64,000 bases of DNA from Bacillus sp. 1NLA3E (GTDB lineage: Bacteria > Bacillota > Bacilli > Bacillales > Cytobacillaceae): positions 716,001 to 780,000 of the forward strand of contig NC_021171.1 of NCBI RefSeq assembly GCF_000242895.2, read 5' to 3'. The notes under the pieces were generated by a model. The model saw only the letters and a program-made list of their open reading frames with translations, did no database searches and was not told the origin of the DNA. This document shows positions 16,763 through 24,739 of the stretch, one piece after another (within the stretch, counting starts at the first letter, position 1; every line of letters begins with the position of its first letter). The position numbers and the translations under genes were made by a program.

Positions 16763-17651
16763 AATTACTCAATATTTAACGGAAAATAAAGGGCTGTTGG
16801 GAATCTTCCCAGCCTTTTTATTTGTTTTAATCTTTTTTGTTGGAGGCTTTCTCCAATCGTTGTGTAGTAGTCTTGGCTTTGGTAATCAGATGGGGATGGA
16901 TGGTCACGGGTTCGGCTGGGTATATCAAGAGATAATGACGCCATACTACCTTCAAGCTTTTGGCGTAACCGTCTTGATGGCCGCTGTCATCTCGGTATTA
17001 GCAGGTGTTATTGGGATAATAGCTGCGCTTATGTTAGCAACTCTTTCAACAAAGTGGAAATGGCTGCACATTGTCTTTCAGCTACCTGTTGGTGTACCTC
17101 ATTTATTATCAGCCTATATGTTGACACAAGTTTTGATGCAAACCGGATGGTTTTCTCGAATAGCTTTTCATCTTGGGTGGATTGATCGTTTTGAGAGGTT
17201 TCCATCGATGATTCATGACACATGGGGAATTGGTTTCATTTTGGCTTATTTGTGGAAGGAAATTCCCTTTATAGTTTTATTAATCGCTCCTTTTATAGCA
17301 AAATTAATGGCAGAGTGGAAAGAAACGTCCATCATGCTTGGAGCGAGCCCTTTTCAAACTGTTCGTTGGGTGATCATCCCGATTTTAATGCCTCTTTGGG
17401 TAGGGGGAATGTGGGTCACGTTCGCTTTTGCGTTAGGGGCGTATGAAATTCCAGCTTTATTAGCTAGAACCTCGTTTCGATTCATTCCTGTTCTTGCATG
17501 GCAGGAATACACCCAATTTGGATTAGAACGGCAGCCAATTGCAATTGCTCTAAATATGGTACTTGCCCTCGTTTCCTTTATTATTGGATTGATATTAATC
17601 TATTTGCAAAAAAAGTGGTATGGAGAAGGGAGAAGAATATGGAACCGTTAA
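16746..17651 (+). CDS. ABC importer permease, YnjC N-half-like
   Basis: 301-aa permease with six or more helices and the cytoplasmic EAA-type loop 'ETSIMLGASPFQTVRWVIIP' that contacts the ATPase. E. coli YnjC is one protein containing two permease halves. Here the halves are separate genes. ATG 16746 overlaps the binding-protein gene by 17 bp, and the second permease begins 13 bp before this gene ends. Confidence 0.85.
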   Translation: MLLTSKITQYLTENKGLLGIFPAFLFVLIFFVGGFLQSLCSSLGFGNQMGMDGHGFGWVYQEIMTPYYLQAFGVTVLMAAVISVLAGVIGIIAALMLATLSTKWKWLHIVFQLPVGVPHLLSAYMLTQVLMQTGWFSRIAFHLGWIDRFERFPSMIHDTWGIGFILAYLWKEIPFIVLLIAPFIAKLMAEWKETSIMLGASPFQTVRWVIIPILMPLWVGGMWVTFAFALGAYEIPALLARTSFRFIPVLAWQEYTQFGLERQPIAIALNMVLALVSFIIGLILIYLQKKWYGEGRRIWNR

Positions 17652-18457
17652 CCTACATAAGGAAAATTCTAATCTGGTTTTTCCTCCTTTTGCTGAGCCT
17701 TTTTCTGGTTCTACCCTTTTTTTCTCTCTTTTTATGGAGTATCACAAAACTATGGCCTTGGCCTCAGCTATTACCTGAAAATTTTAGCATGGACTCATGG
17801 GGATACCTATTTTCTAGGTCTGGAATGGCGTTTGAAGGATTATTTAATAGTTTGGTTGTCGCGGGTATCACAGTGATAGGGAATTTATTATTAGGTCTCC
17901 CTGCAGCTAGAGTACTCAGCCAAAAACATTTTTTCGGAAAAGGATTTGTCGTTATCACACTTCTTTCCCCATTATTTATTCCTTTAACTGTATCAGTAAT
18001 GGGTCTACACGAAATCTCGATTCAGATCCAGTTCTTAAATGATTTTTTCAGTGTGGCATTGGCTCATATTTTGATTACACTTCCATATTTTATTGCGATG
18101 CTAACCTACCAGTATAAACTGATAGGGGTGAAATTACAGGAGGCTGCAAGGAGTCTTGGAGCGAGTCCATGGCAGACATTTTTGTGGATTGAGCTACCTC
18201 AAGCTCTACCAGCCCTGTTGTTGGTTTGTTTATTGGTTATCATCATTTCCTTAAGTCAATACTTACCAACTTGGATTATGAGTGGAGGGACATTGTTGAC
18301 TCTCCCATTAATCATCTTTCCTTTTGCTAGTAGCGGAAATGCCTCGATTGTTTCTGCCTATAGCATCTTTTTCTTCATCCCTGTTATTATATTTGTCCTA
18401 ATCTATTTTCTTCTTCTATCCTTTCAGCAAAAAAGAAATAAGGGGGTGGTCAAATGA
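17639..18457 (+). CDS. ABC importer permease, YnjC C-half-like
   Basis: 272-aa second permease of the importer. The EAA loop is 'KLQEAARSLGASPWQTFLWI'. I chose ATG 17639, preceded by AAGGGAGAAGA, over a longer in-frame start at 17498 whose extra 47 residues only shadow the previous gene. It overlaps the ATPase gene by four bases (ATGA). Confidence 0.87.
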   Translation: MEPLTYIRKILIWFFLLLLSLFLVLPFFSLFLWSITKLWPWPQLLPENFSMDSWGYLFSRSGMAFEGLFNSLVVAGITVIGNLLLGLPAARVLSQKHFFGKGFVVITLLSPLFIPLTVSVMGLHEISIQIQFLNDFFSVALAHILITLPYFIAMLTYQYKLIGVKLQEAARSLGASPWQTFLWIELPQALPALLLVCLLVIIISLSQYLPTWIMSGGTLLTLPLIIFPFASSGNASIVSAYSIFFFIPVIIFVLIYFLLLSFQQKRNKGVVK

Positions 18458-19464
18458 ACCTCGAAGACGTGAGTATTTGTTTCGAGAAACAAATAATAAT
18501 CGATTCCGTGAATTTAGACATTAATAAGGGAGAAATTTTCGTGTTAATGGGTCCGTCCGGAAGCGGAAAAACAACTTTATTAAAAGGAATAGCCGGGTTA
18601 TTGCCACTTTCGTCTGGTATACTAAAATGGAAAAACGACAAGGGGAAAACGGGCCTTGTTTTTCAGGATCCTCGGCTTTTTCCACATATGACAGTTGTTG
18701 AAAACTTAGCTTTCGGATTACGTGCAAAAGGGATTGCTAAGAAGGAGCGGAATCATCGGGTTAAAGAGTTTTTACAAATCCTGCAGCTTGAAAGGTTAGA
18801 AAAACGTTTCCCACACCAGTTATCGGGAGGGCAACAGCAAAGGGTATCGTTAGGACGAGTCCTCGTGTTAAAACCGGACCTGCTCCTACTAGATGAGCCG
18901 TTTGCTTCCTTAGATACGCCGCTTCGTATCCAATTAACAGAGTGGCTATATCAATTACAAAGAAAACAAGGTTTTTCTATCCTTTGGGTGACTCATTATC
19001 TGGATGAAGCCTTTTCTGTAGCTGACAGGGTCGGAGTGATCATGAATGGGAAGCTTCGGCAGGTTGGAAAACCGCAGGATTTTTACCAAAAGCCTTGGTC
19101 GGAAAATGTTGCAGCATTTTTCGCATTAAAAAATCGGTTTTCTTTTTCACAATGGAATAAGTGGTTTCCAAACGGGTTTCAACAGCTGGAAACGGATGAG
19201 ATGGGCTGGATTCCAGCAAATGCCCTTTCCCTTTCGACAGATAGTCAGTTATCAATATTGGAAGATTTTCCTGTTACGTGGTTAGATGGGGTTGTGACGC
19301 GAGTAAAGAATGAAACAAATGGACATATTGCTTTGGTAAAATCTGAAGGTGAAAACCTTGAAGTTGAACTGAATGTTTGGGAGGCATTACCCGCTGTAAA
19401 CAGTCCGGTAAAGGTTGGCGTTCCACTTAATAAAATTATTTGGTATCCGAAAGAAGATCATTGA
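18454..19464 (+). CDS. ABC importer ATPase (YnjD-like)
   Basis: Drives the importer formed by the preceding genes. Of 336 aa: Walker A GPSGSGKTT at 33-41, signature LSGGQQQR near 123, Walker B 'LLLLDEPFASLD' near 143, switch His in 'WVTHYLDEAF'. A C-terminal extension of about 120 residues after the ATPase core may be a regulatory or TOBE-like domain and makes it longer than E. coli YnjD. It is followed 14 bases later by the phosphatidyltransferase gene. Confidence 0.87.
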   Translation: MNLEDVSICFEKQIIIDSVNLDINKGEIFVLMGPSGSGKTTLLKGIAGLLPLSSGILKWKNDKGKTGLVFQDPRLFPHMTVVENLAFGLRAKGIAKKERNHRVKEFLQILQLERLEKRFPHQLSGGQQQRVSLGRVLVLKPDLLLLDEPFASLDTPLRIQLTEWLYQLQRKQGFSILWVTHYLDEAFSVADRVGVIMNGKLRQVGKPQDFYQKPWSENVAAFFALKNRFSFSQWNKWFPNGFQQLETDEMGWIPANALSLSTDSQLSILEDFPVTWLDGVVTRVKNETNGHIALVKSEGENLEVELNVWEALPAVNSPVKVGVPLNKIIWYPKEDH

Positions 19465-19478
19465 GGTGAAGATAAAAA

Positions 19479-20072
19479 ATGCTTGATACATACGGAAGGT
19501 CTTATGTACAACCAATCATTCGACGAACAGGAGACTTTTTGCTTAAAAGAGGACTGAAAGCGGATCATGTGACGGTGATAGCTTTCTTGATAGGAATCTC
19601 AGCAAGTTTCTTGGTTTATGGTGAAAAACCTATTTGGGGAGTCATTGTCCTTTGGTTATCAGGATTTCTCGATGCAGTTGATGGAAGTATGGCAAGACAA
19701 AGTAAAACCTCATCCTCGTGGGGGACAGTATTAGATGTCACGTTTGATCGAATCGTAGAATGCGGCATTATTATCGCTTTAGCGATTCGGCATCCGGATC
19801 CGGCTATTTTATTTTTGCTTCTGCTTTTGGCCATTTCGATCATTGTTACGATGACGGTTTTTTTGACAGTTGGCGCAGTGTCACAAAAGCCTAGTTATAA
19901 ATCATTTTACTATCAACCAGGGTTAGCAGAACGAACAGAAGGATTTATATTATTTTCTTTGATGGTTTTGTTTCAACCTCATTTGAAGTTTTGGACAATC
20001 ATTTTTCTAATAGTTGAATTAGCTACGGGGTTGCAAAGATTATTAGAAGCACGGAGGATATTGAAAGATTAA
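19479..20072 (+). CDS. CDP-alcohol phosphatidyltransferase (YnjF-like)
   Basis: Membrane enzyme of 197 aa that would transfer a phospho-substituent from a CDP-alcohol to an acceptor alcohol. The full catalytic signature is present: D65-x2-D68-G69-x2-A72-R73, then G82-x3-D86-x3-D90. Five or six hydrophobic helices. E. coli YnjF is at the same place after ynjBCDE. Substrate unknown; phospholipid or phosphonolipid headgroup chemistry is conceivable. Last gene of the unit, with a terminator behind it. Confidence 0.85.
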   Translation: MLDTYGRSYVQPIIRRTGDFLLKRGLKADHVTVIAFLIGISASFLVYGEKPIWGVIVLWLSGFLDAVDGSMARQSKTSSSWGTVLDVTFDRIVECGIIIALAIRHPDPAILFLLLLLAISIIVTMTVFLTVGAVSQKPSYKSFYYQPGLAERTEGFILFSLMVLFQPHLKFWTIIFLIVELATGLQRLLEARRILKD

Positions 20073-20090
20073 TTTTTAATAGTTAAATAG

Positions 20091-20146
20091 GAAGAAGCTA
20101 ACTCATCAAAGGTCTACACTTTTGGCTAAGAGTCAGCTTCTTTTTT
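20091..20146 (+). terminator. Terminator of the Ydj/Ynj-like operon
   Basis: Arms AAGAAGCT..ACTC and GAGT..AGCTTCTT with a ~25-nt loop, followed by TTTTT. It ends the unit that starts at 11625. Confidence 0.7.
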
Positions 20147-20149
20147 GTC

Positions 20150-20182
20150 TTTAACGCATTACGGCACCGGGGGTCAGGCACC
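20150..20182. repeat. Family A repeat, half copy A4
   Basis: Only the right half remains: core 'TTTAACGCATTA' and the arm CCGGGGGTCAGGCACC (20167-20182), identical to A3 over 16 bases. It marks the border between the Ydj/Ynj-like unit and the phosphonate cluster. Confidence 0.8.
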
Positions 20183-20273
20183 CATTAGCACTGCACTGTA
20201 TTAAATATGTGCTTTTGGTTCATGTCAAGGCTTGTTAGCGTAACATATTTTATAAAGAAGTTTAAAGTAGAAG

Positions 20274-21161
20274 GTGAAAAGGTTGGCCGAGCGAAAATCT
20301 TTGTCTGGTTTTAAGAAGGATGATAATGGCGTCTTATGGATATCGAATTATGTTGCGAACGCTAAGATAAAAACAGACTATAAAGTTAAAACATTATTAC
20401 ATTATGAGAAATCACAGTATCAACAAATTAGTATTGTTGAGTCGGAAGGTTTTGGGAGATTACTGGTTTTGGATGGAACCCCGCAAATATCGACCTTTGA
20501 GGGATTTATCTATAATGAAATGATTAGTCACGTTCCTATCCTGACCCATCATAATCCGAAATCAGTGGCAATGATTGGTGGAGGGGACTGTGGAAATGCT
20601 CGAGAGGCAATGAAATATTCTGAAATTGAGCAAATCGATGTGGTAGAAATTGATGAGAGGGTAACAGAGCTGGCCCGAAAGTGGCTTACACCAGCTTCAG
20701 CATATGAAAATGACAACAGATTTCAAATGATCCATCAAGATGGTTTTGAGTGGATTCAAGAAAAAAAAGGGGCTTATGATGTCCTGATCATAGACCGACC
20801 AGACCCAGTTGGCCCGGGAACAAAGTTATTTAAACCAGATTTTTACCAGTATGTTTTTAATAGTCTTAATGATGAAGGGATTGTAGTCTTTCAGTCAGGA
20901 TCCCCATATTATAATACCTCTACATTAAGAAGTACTGTGCAAAACCTTCACATACTATTCCCAATAGTCCGAACTTATTTGGTTTCCATCCCACTTTTTC
21001 CTTGTGGTGTATGGAGTTTTACGATTGCTTCAAAGAAATGGGACCCATTGCAGGCAGATTTAAGTAAATTGCAACACCAGGAAACAAAATATATTACACC
21101 AGAGGTGTTTCTTGCTTCATTTGCATTGCCCAAATATGTACAAGACATCTTTAATAAATGA
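20274..21161 (+). CDS. Spermidine-synthase-like aminopropyltransferase homologue
   Basis: 295-aa SpeE-fold methyltransferase-like enzyme. Seen: 'FEGFIYNEMISHVP', the nucleotide-binding loop GGGDCG at 102-107 (normally GGGDGG), acidic 'VVEIDERV', and 'DRPDPVGPG' at 174-182 matching the DxxDPxGP active-site loop. It may transfer an aminopropyl group, or have diverged. The C for G change in the glycine loop is notable. GTG 20274 is used; TTG 20283 has a slightly better Shine-Dalgarno site (AAGGTG). It stands 3 bp from a convergent gene and near the phosphonate genes, so a tailoring role there is possible. Confidence 0.75.
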   Translation: MKRLAERKSLSGFKKDDNGVLWISNYVANAKIKTDYKVKTLLHYEKSQYQQISIVESEGFGRLLVLDGTPQISTFEGFIYNEMISHVPILTHHNPKSVAMIGGGDCGNAREAMKYSEIEQIDVVEIDERVTELARKWLTPASAYENDNRFQMIHQDGFEWIQEKKGAYDVLIIDRPDPVGPGTKLFKPDFYQYVFNSLNDEGIVVFQSGSPYYNTSTLRSTVQNLHILFPIVRTYLVSIPLFPCGVWSFTIASKKWDPLQADLSKLQHQETKYITPEVFLASFALPKYVQDIFNK

Positions 21162-21163
21162 GC

Positions 21164-21850
21164 TTAAGATCGATCAAGAGCTACAAATTCAGTCTGAAAA
21201 TCAGTCATGATTTGGGAAAATATTTTGGAGATTCTAGTAAGATATTTTCTGCGAAGGGTTCGGGATAACTCGATTTGAAAAGTATGAAAGTGCTCCCCAT
21301 ACCCTAGATAGCCATTTAAATCGCCTTTTCTATGGAAAATAATAGATTCGTCACCAATGAATTTTTCGTTGAAAACTATTTTTATTTCTGAGGAAATTTC
21401 TTGAGCTTTGAATATTAATTTTTCCTGGAACCATTTTTGAACCGTGGAGGAACATGACTGCCCACACAAGGATCCAACTTCAATTCCCAACGGCCCATAA
21501 TGGGTGTCCTTCATTCCATGAAAGGATAAATGGAGATAAGGAGCAGTTAGTTTTTTGGTAAAAGGATCTATGATTTGTAAAAAATTTAGTAAGTCTTTTA
21601 CTGCCCCACGATATTCCTGTATTCCTTCATCGTTACTCCCATTTGGTCTTCGATTCAAGTCACATTCCATTCTAGATACTGTACCAATAATTCCAGCACA
21701 TCCAATCTCCTTGATAAGTTTCTCAACCATTTTATCTGTATATTTGTCAGCTGCTGGTGACGCTGCATGTAAAGCATCGACATGACCACAAATAAATCCT
21801 TTGCCTTTATTATATTTTATAAAGGTTTGTTGAATATAACGAATTGGCAT
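21164..21850 (-). CDS. N-formylglutamate amidohydrolase-like protein
   Basis: 228 aa. 'CGHVDALHAASP' and 'GTVSRMECDLNRRP' recall the metal-binding and 'SR..VDLNR' motifs of the N-formylglutamate amidohydrolase/Zn-peptidase-like fold, and 'HLSFHGMKD' could supply a further ligand. It may hydrolyse an amide linked to an acidic amino acid, which fits a neighbourhood of amide ligases. Start: the ATG at 21850 has GGAGG eight bases upstream, and the longer in-frame version has no site. It is convergent with the SpeE-like gene and divergent from the amidoligase. Assignment is by motif only. Confidence 0.6.
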   Translation of the reverse strand: MPIRYIQQTFIKYNKGKGFICGHVDALHAASPAADKYTDKMVEKLIKEIGCAGIIGTVSRMECDLNRRPNGSNDEGIQEYRGAVKDLLNFLQIIDPFTKKLTAPYLHLSFHGMKDTHYGPLGIEVGSLCGQSCSSTVQKWFQEKLIFKAQEISSEIKIVFNEKFIGDESIIFHRKGDLNGYLGYGEHFHTFQIELSRTLRRKYLTRISKIFSQIMTDFQTEFVALDRS

Positions 21851-22006
21851 CGCTATGCCTCCATTTTCCTCGAAATAAATATTTAAAATGCAAAAAAGAT
21901 GCATATGGTGATTTTTAAGGGAAATTACCTTCTTCAACTAACCAAAACCCTCGACTAATTTTTGTGATTTTCGATATCTTCATAAATACAAAGAAACTTC
22001 TTGTTG

Positions 22007-22027
22007 ATTACTTAATATATTAGTAAT
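22007..22027. promoter_or_regulatory. Palindrome upstream of amidoligase gene
   Basis: ATTAC and GTAAT flank the perfect palindrome TAATATATTA with a one-base asymmetry. It lies about 75 bp before the amidoligase start, in the 249-bp divergent spacer. Could be an operator or simply an AT-rich promoter region. Confidence 0.3.
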
Positions 22028-22099
22028 TAGCACCGAGCAATAAAAACAGGAGTGTAAACTTAGCGTAATAAAGGTCATCAAAAATTGGAGGTTTTACAT

Positions 22100-24718
22100 A
22101 TGGAATTGTCAGGAAAGCGATTCTGTATGGTTTCAGACAAAGAACAAATGTTACAGATCATGCACTTGAATAATGTTCCTTGTATCGAAGTAGTTGATCC
22201 AACGGCAAGTAAATATCCACTAATCGGTAGGAGATTTGGTCATCATGGTGGAAAAGACCTTGCCATTATTAATACAGCAGAAGAAGCGGTAGATGATGGA
22301 TATGATTACTTTACAAAACTATATGCAATCGAAAATGAATATTGTTTGGAAATTGAAGGACTCACAGTTAAAACGGCACAAATTGCTGTAGGTAAACAGG
22401 TAATATTCTACGAAATTCCGATTCGAACCACTGAATTTGGCTGGAATTGGCAGGATGTTGATATTAATAGCTTATCACCGGAGTGGATTGATCTTGCAAT
22501 TCGTGCCTTATATGTAACCGGATTAACTTATGGGTTTGTAAAAATAGGTCAGTTATCAAGCCAAACCATGATTGTTACGGACATTAATTCTGGTAGCACT
22601 CACTTTACTGAAACCACCATGAAACCAAGTCTTCCCTTTACGATGGGTGCGGATATTGAGTTTATGGTGAGCTGCGACGAGCAGCTTTTGCCAGCCTCCA
22701 CCTTTTTTTCATTACAAGGGGGAGTAGGCTGTGACGAACGCCAAATTGAACAGGATAGTGGAGAATATGCGCTGGCCGAAATAAGACCAGAAAAGGCTGA
22801 AACACCACAAGAATTATTTGACCACATTAAAGATTTAATCGGGAAAGCATCAGAAATGGTTCCGTATGAAAATGTTGAATTTCGGGCTGGGAGCATGCCT
22901 TTTTCAGGATATCAATGCGGTGGACATATCCATTTTGGTTTGCCACTTTCTTTGTCGATCCTAAGGGCACTTGACCATTATCTCGCTGTTCCATTTGCAA
23001 TGGTGGAGGATCCAAGAAAGGCAAGACTCAGACGGAAAACGAAGCACGGTGGATTCGGGCGTTATCGTGTAAAATCATATGGGTTTGAATACCTTACATT
23101 AAGTTCATGGATCCTTGATCCAAAACTGGCTAGCTCGATTTTATCACTTGCAAAGCTAATTGCTACACATCACCATGAGTTAGATAGTCAATTTCTGTTT
23201 CACCCCCTTGTGCAACGGGCCTACTATCAAGGAAATCATATTTTCCTCAAAGGGTTATGGGGAGAAATTAAGGCGAGGCTAATGAAAACCTCAAGCTATT
23301 CTCAATATGCACAAGAGCTTTCTTTTCTTTATGATGCGATCGAAAACGGATACTCGTTCGCTGAGTCAAGTGATATCCGAAGGAATTGGGGCTTCACCGC
23401 AGTTAAACAATCATATGACCCTGGTGATGTTATTCAAATCCCGAAAAAAACGAGATTGAAATTTAATCTTAAAGAGGGTATGACTGCAACAATTCGCGCA
23501 GGAAACAGAATATCTCTGGCCACCATTCATGCTTACCCTTTTTCATTTCGAAACTCAAATGTAGTTCAACTTTCGAAAGCTTTACGGGAAAGGTTAGCTC
23601 TACCCAAGGATTGGAATCCAAAAGTAACATCTGCAAATGGCGTCCTATCACTTGGACCAATAATAGGAATTCTCGCGGCGAGACCTTTCGAACGACAAAC
23701 TACCTATTTTCAACACTTATCTCGTCTCGCTGCCGAAAAGCAGATGCTTGTATATGTTTTTGAGCCTCAAGATATTATGTGGGACCAACAGTTGATTAAA
23801 GGAACCACGCTAAATGGAGACGGTCTATTCCCTTTTCCTGCGGTTATTTATGATCGTATTTTTCTTGGAGGAAAGAAAAATGTTGTAATCGATGAAGCCC
23901 GTGTAAAACTTCAATCTGTTTTTCATATCCCATTTGTTAATCCATTGACATTGTTTCGGTTAACAGGAGATAAATGGGACTCACACCAACTTCTCACTAA
24001 AGAATATAACGATGTATTGCCGGATTCTCGCTTGCTTCAACAGTCTTCAGATATTACGGATATGCTAGACCAATATGGGGAAATTTTCTTGAAACCTATT
24101 GGTGGGGCTTTAAGTATGGGAGTCATTAGAGTAATCCGTCGGCCAACAGGAATTTTTTGGTTGAGCATCAAACAGAAAGTATTTCATAAACTTACTCATA
24201 TCAATGAATTATTTGTCTTAATCGCTCCTTTGATAAAAGTAAATACCTATCTCGTTCAAGAAGGAATTAGAAAAAAACAATTGAATGGTAAAAACATTGA
24301 AATCCGTGTGTACATGCAAAAAAACGGCTTGCAAAAATGGTTTAGGACTGGAATGGTGGGTCGGCTCACGAATGAAGATGTGTTGACTGAGGAAACAGAA
24401 GTAAATATGCGGATGAGTAAGGTTATGAGTCAATTGTATTCTGATTTAACCGAAAGACGCTATATCATGAACCAATTAGCAACCATCTCTCGTAATATCG
24501 TCACAACAATTGAAAATGAAGTGGGTTCTTTTGGTGAATTGGCAGTAGATTTTTGTATTGACCAATATGACTCTATTAAGCTACTCGAAGTTAATTCGAA
24601 GCCCGACAATTTGTTTTCTCAAATCAGGGCTTATCAACTCCGAAACTTAGCCGGCATTCGGTTGCTCAATTACGCTGCTTCACTTGCTGGTTATGAAGGC
24701 GAAGATCAAAAAGTGTAA
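22100..24718 (+). CDS. Amidoligase / YheCD-type ATP-grasp fusion
   Basis: 872-aa protein with two ligase modules. After an N-terminal region of about 170 residues comes a glutamine-synthetase-like amidoligase domain (about 180-480): 'MGADIEFMVSCDE', 'EYALAEIRPEKAETPQEL' and 'GGHIHFGL' with H276/H278, matching COOH-NH2 ligase type 2. From about 510 to 865 is an ATP-grasp domain like the spore-associated YheC/YheD proteins ('FLKPIGGALSMGVIRV', then 'FGELAVDFCIDQ..IKLLEVNSKP' with ATP/Mg ligands). Both modules form amide bonds at ATP expense, so the protein should condense carboxyl and amine groups. ATG 22100 follows GGAGG. It is first in a run with a MurF-like ligase and AEP genes. Product unknown. 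Confidence 0.8.
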   Translation: MELSGKRFCMVSDKEQMLQIMHLNNVPCIEVVDPTASKYPLIGRRFGHHGGKDLAIINTAEEAVDDGYDYFTKLYAIENEYCLEIEGLTVKTAQIAVGKQVIFYEIPIRTTEFGWNWQDVDINSLSPEWIDLAIRALYVTGLTYGFVKIGQLSSQTMIVTDINSGSTHFTETTMKPSLPFTMGADIEFMVSCDEQLLPASTFFSLQGGVGCDERQIEQDSGEYALAEIRPEKAETPQELFDHIKDLIGKASEMVPYENVEFRAGSMPFSGYQCGGHIHFGLPLSLSILRALDHYLAVPFAMVEDPRKARLRRKTKHGGFGRYRVKSYGFEYLTLSSWILDPKLASSILSLAKLIATHHHELDSQFLFHPLVQRAYYQGNHIFLKGLWGEIKARLMKTSSYSQYAQELSFLYDAIENGYSFAESSDIRRNWGFTAVKQSYDPGDVIQIPKKTRLKFNLKEGMTATIRAGNRISLATIHAYPFSFRNSNVVQLSKALRERLALPKDWNPKVTSANGVLSLGPIIGILAARPFERQTTYFQHLSRLAAEKQMLVYVFEPQDIMWDQQLIKGTTLNGDGLFPFPAVIYDRIFLGGKKNVVIDEARVKLQSVFHIPFVNPLTLFRLTGDKWDSHQLLTKEYNDVLPDSRLLQQSSDITDMLDQYGEIFLKPIGGALSMGVIRVIRRPTGIFWLSIKQKVFHKLTHINELFVLIAPLIKVNTYLVQEGIRKKQLNGKNIEIRVYMQKNGLQKWFRTGMVGRLTNEDVLTEETEVNMRMSKVMSQLYSDLTERRYIMNQLATISRNIVTTIENEVGSFGELAVDFCIDQYDSIKLLEVNSKPDNLFSQIRAYQLRNLAGIRLLNYAASLAGYEGEDQKV

Positions 24719-24739
24719 AATGTGGGGGTTGATTTTACG

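Noticed and set aside
4858..20182. CRISPR array from the repeated 16-bp arms
   Set aside because: Only four copies, kilobases apart, with palindromic arms and no regular spacers; no cas genes.
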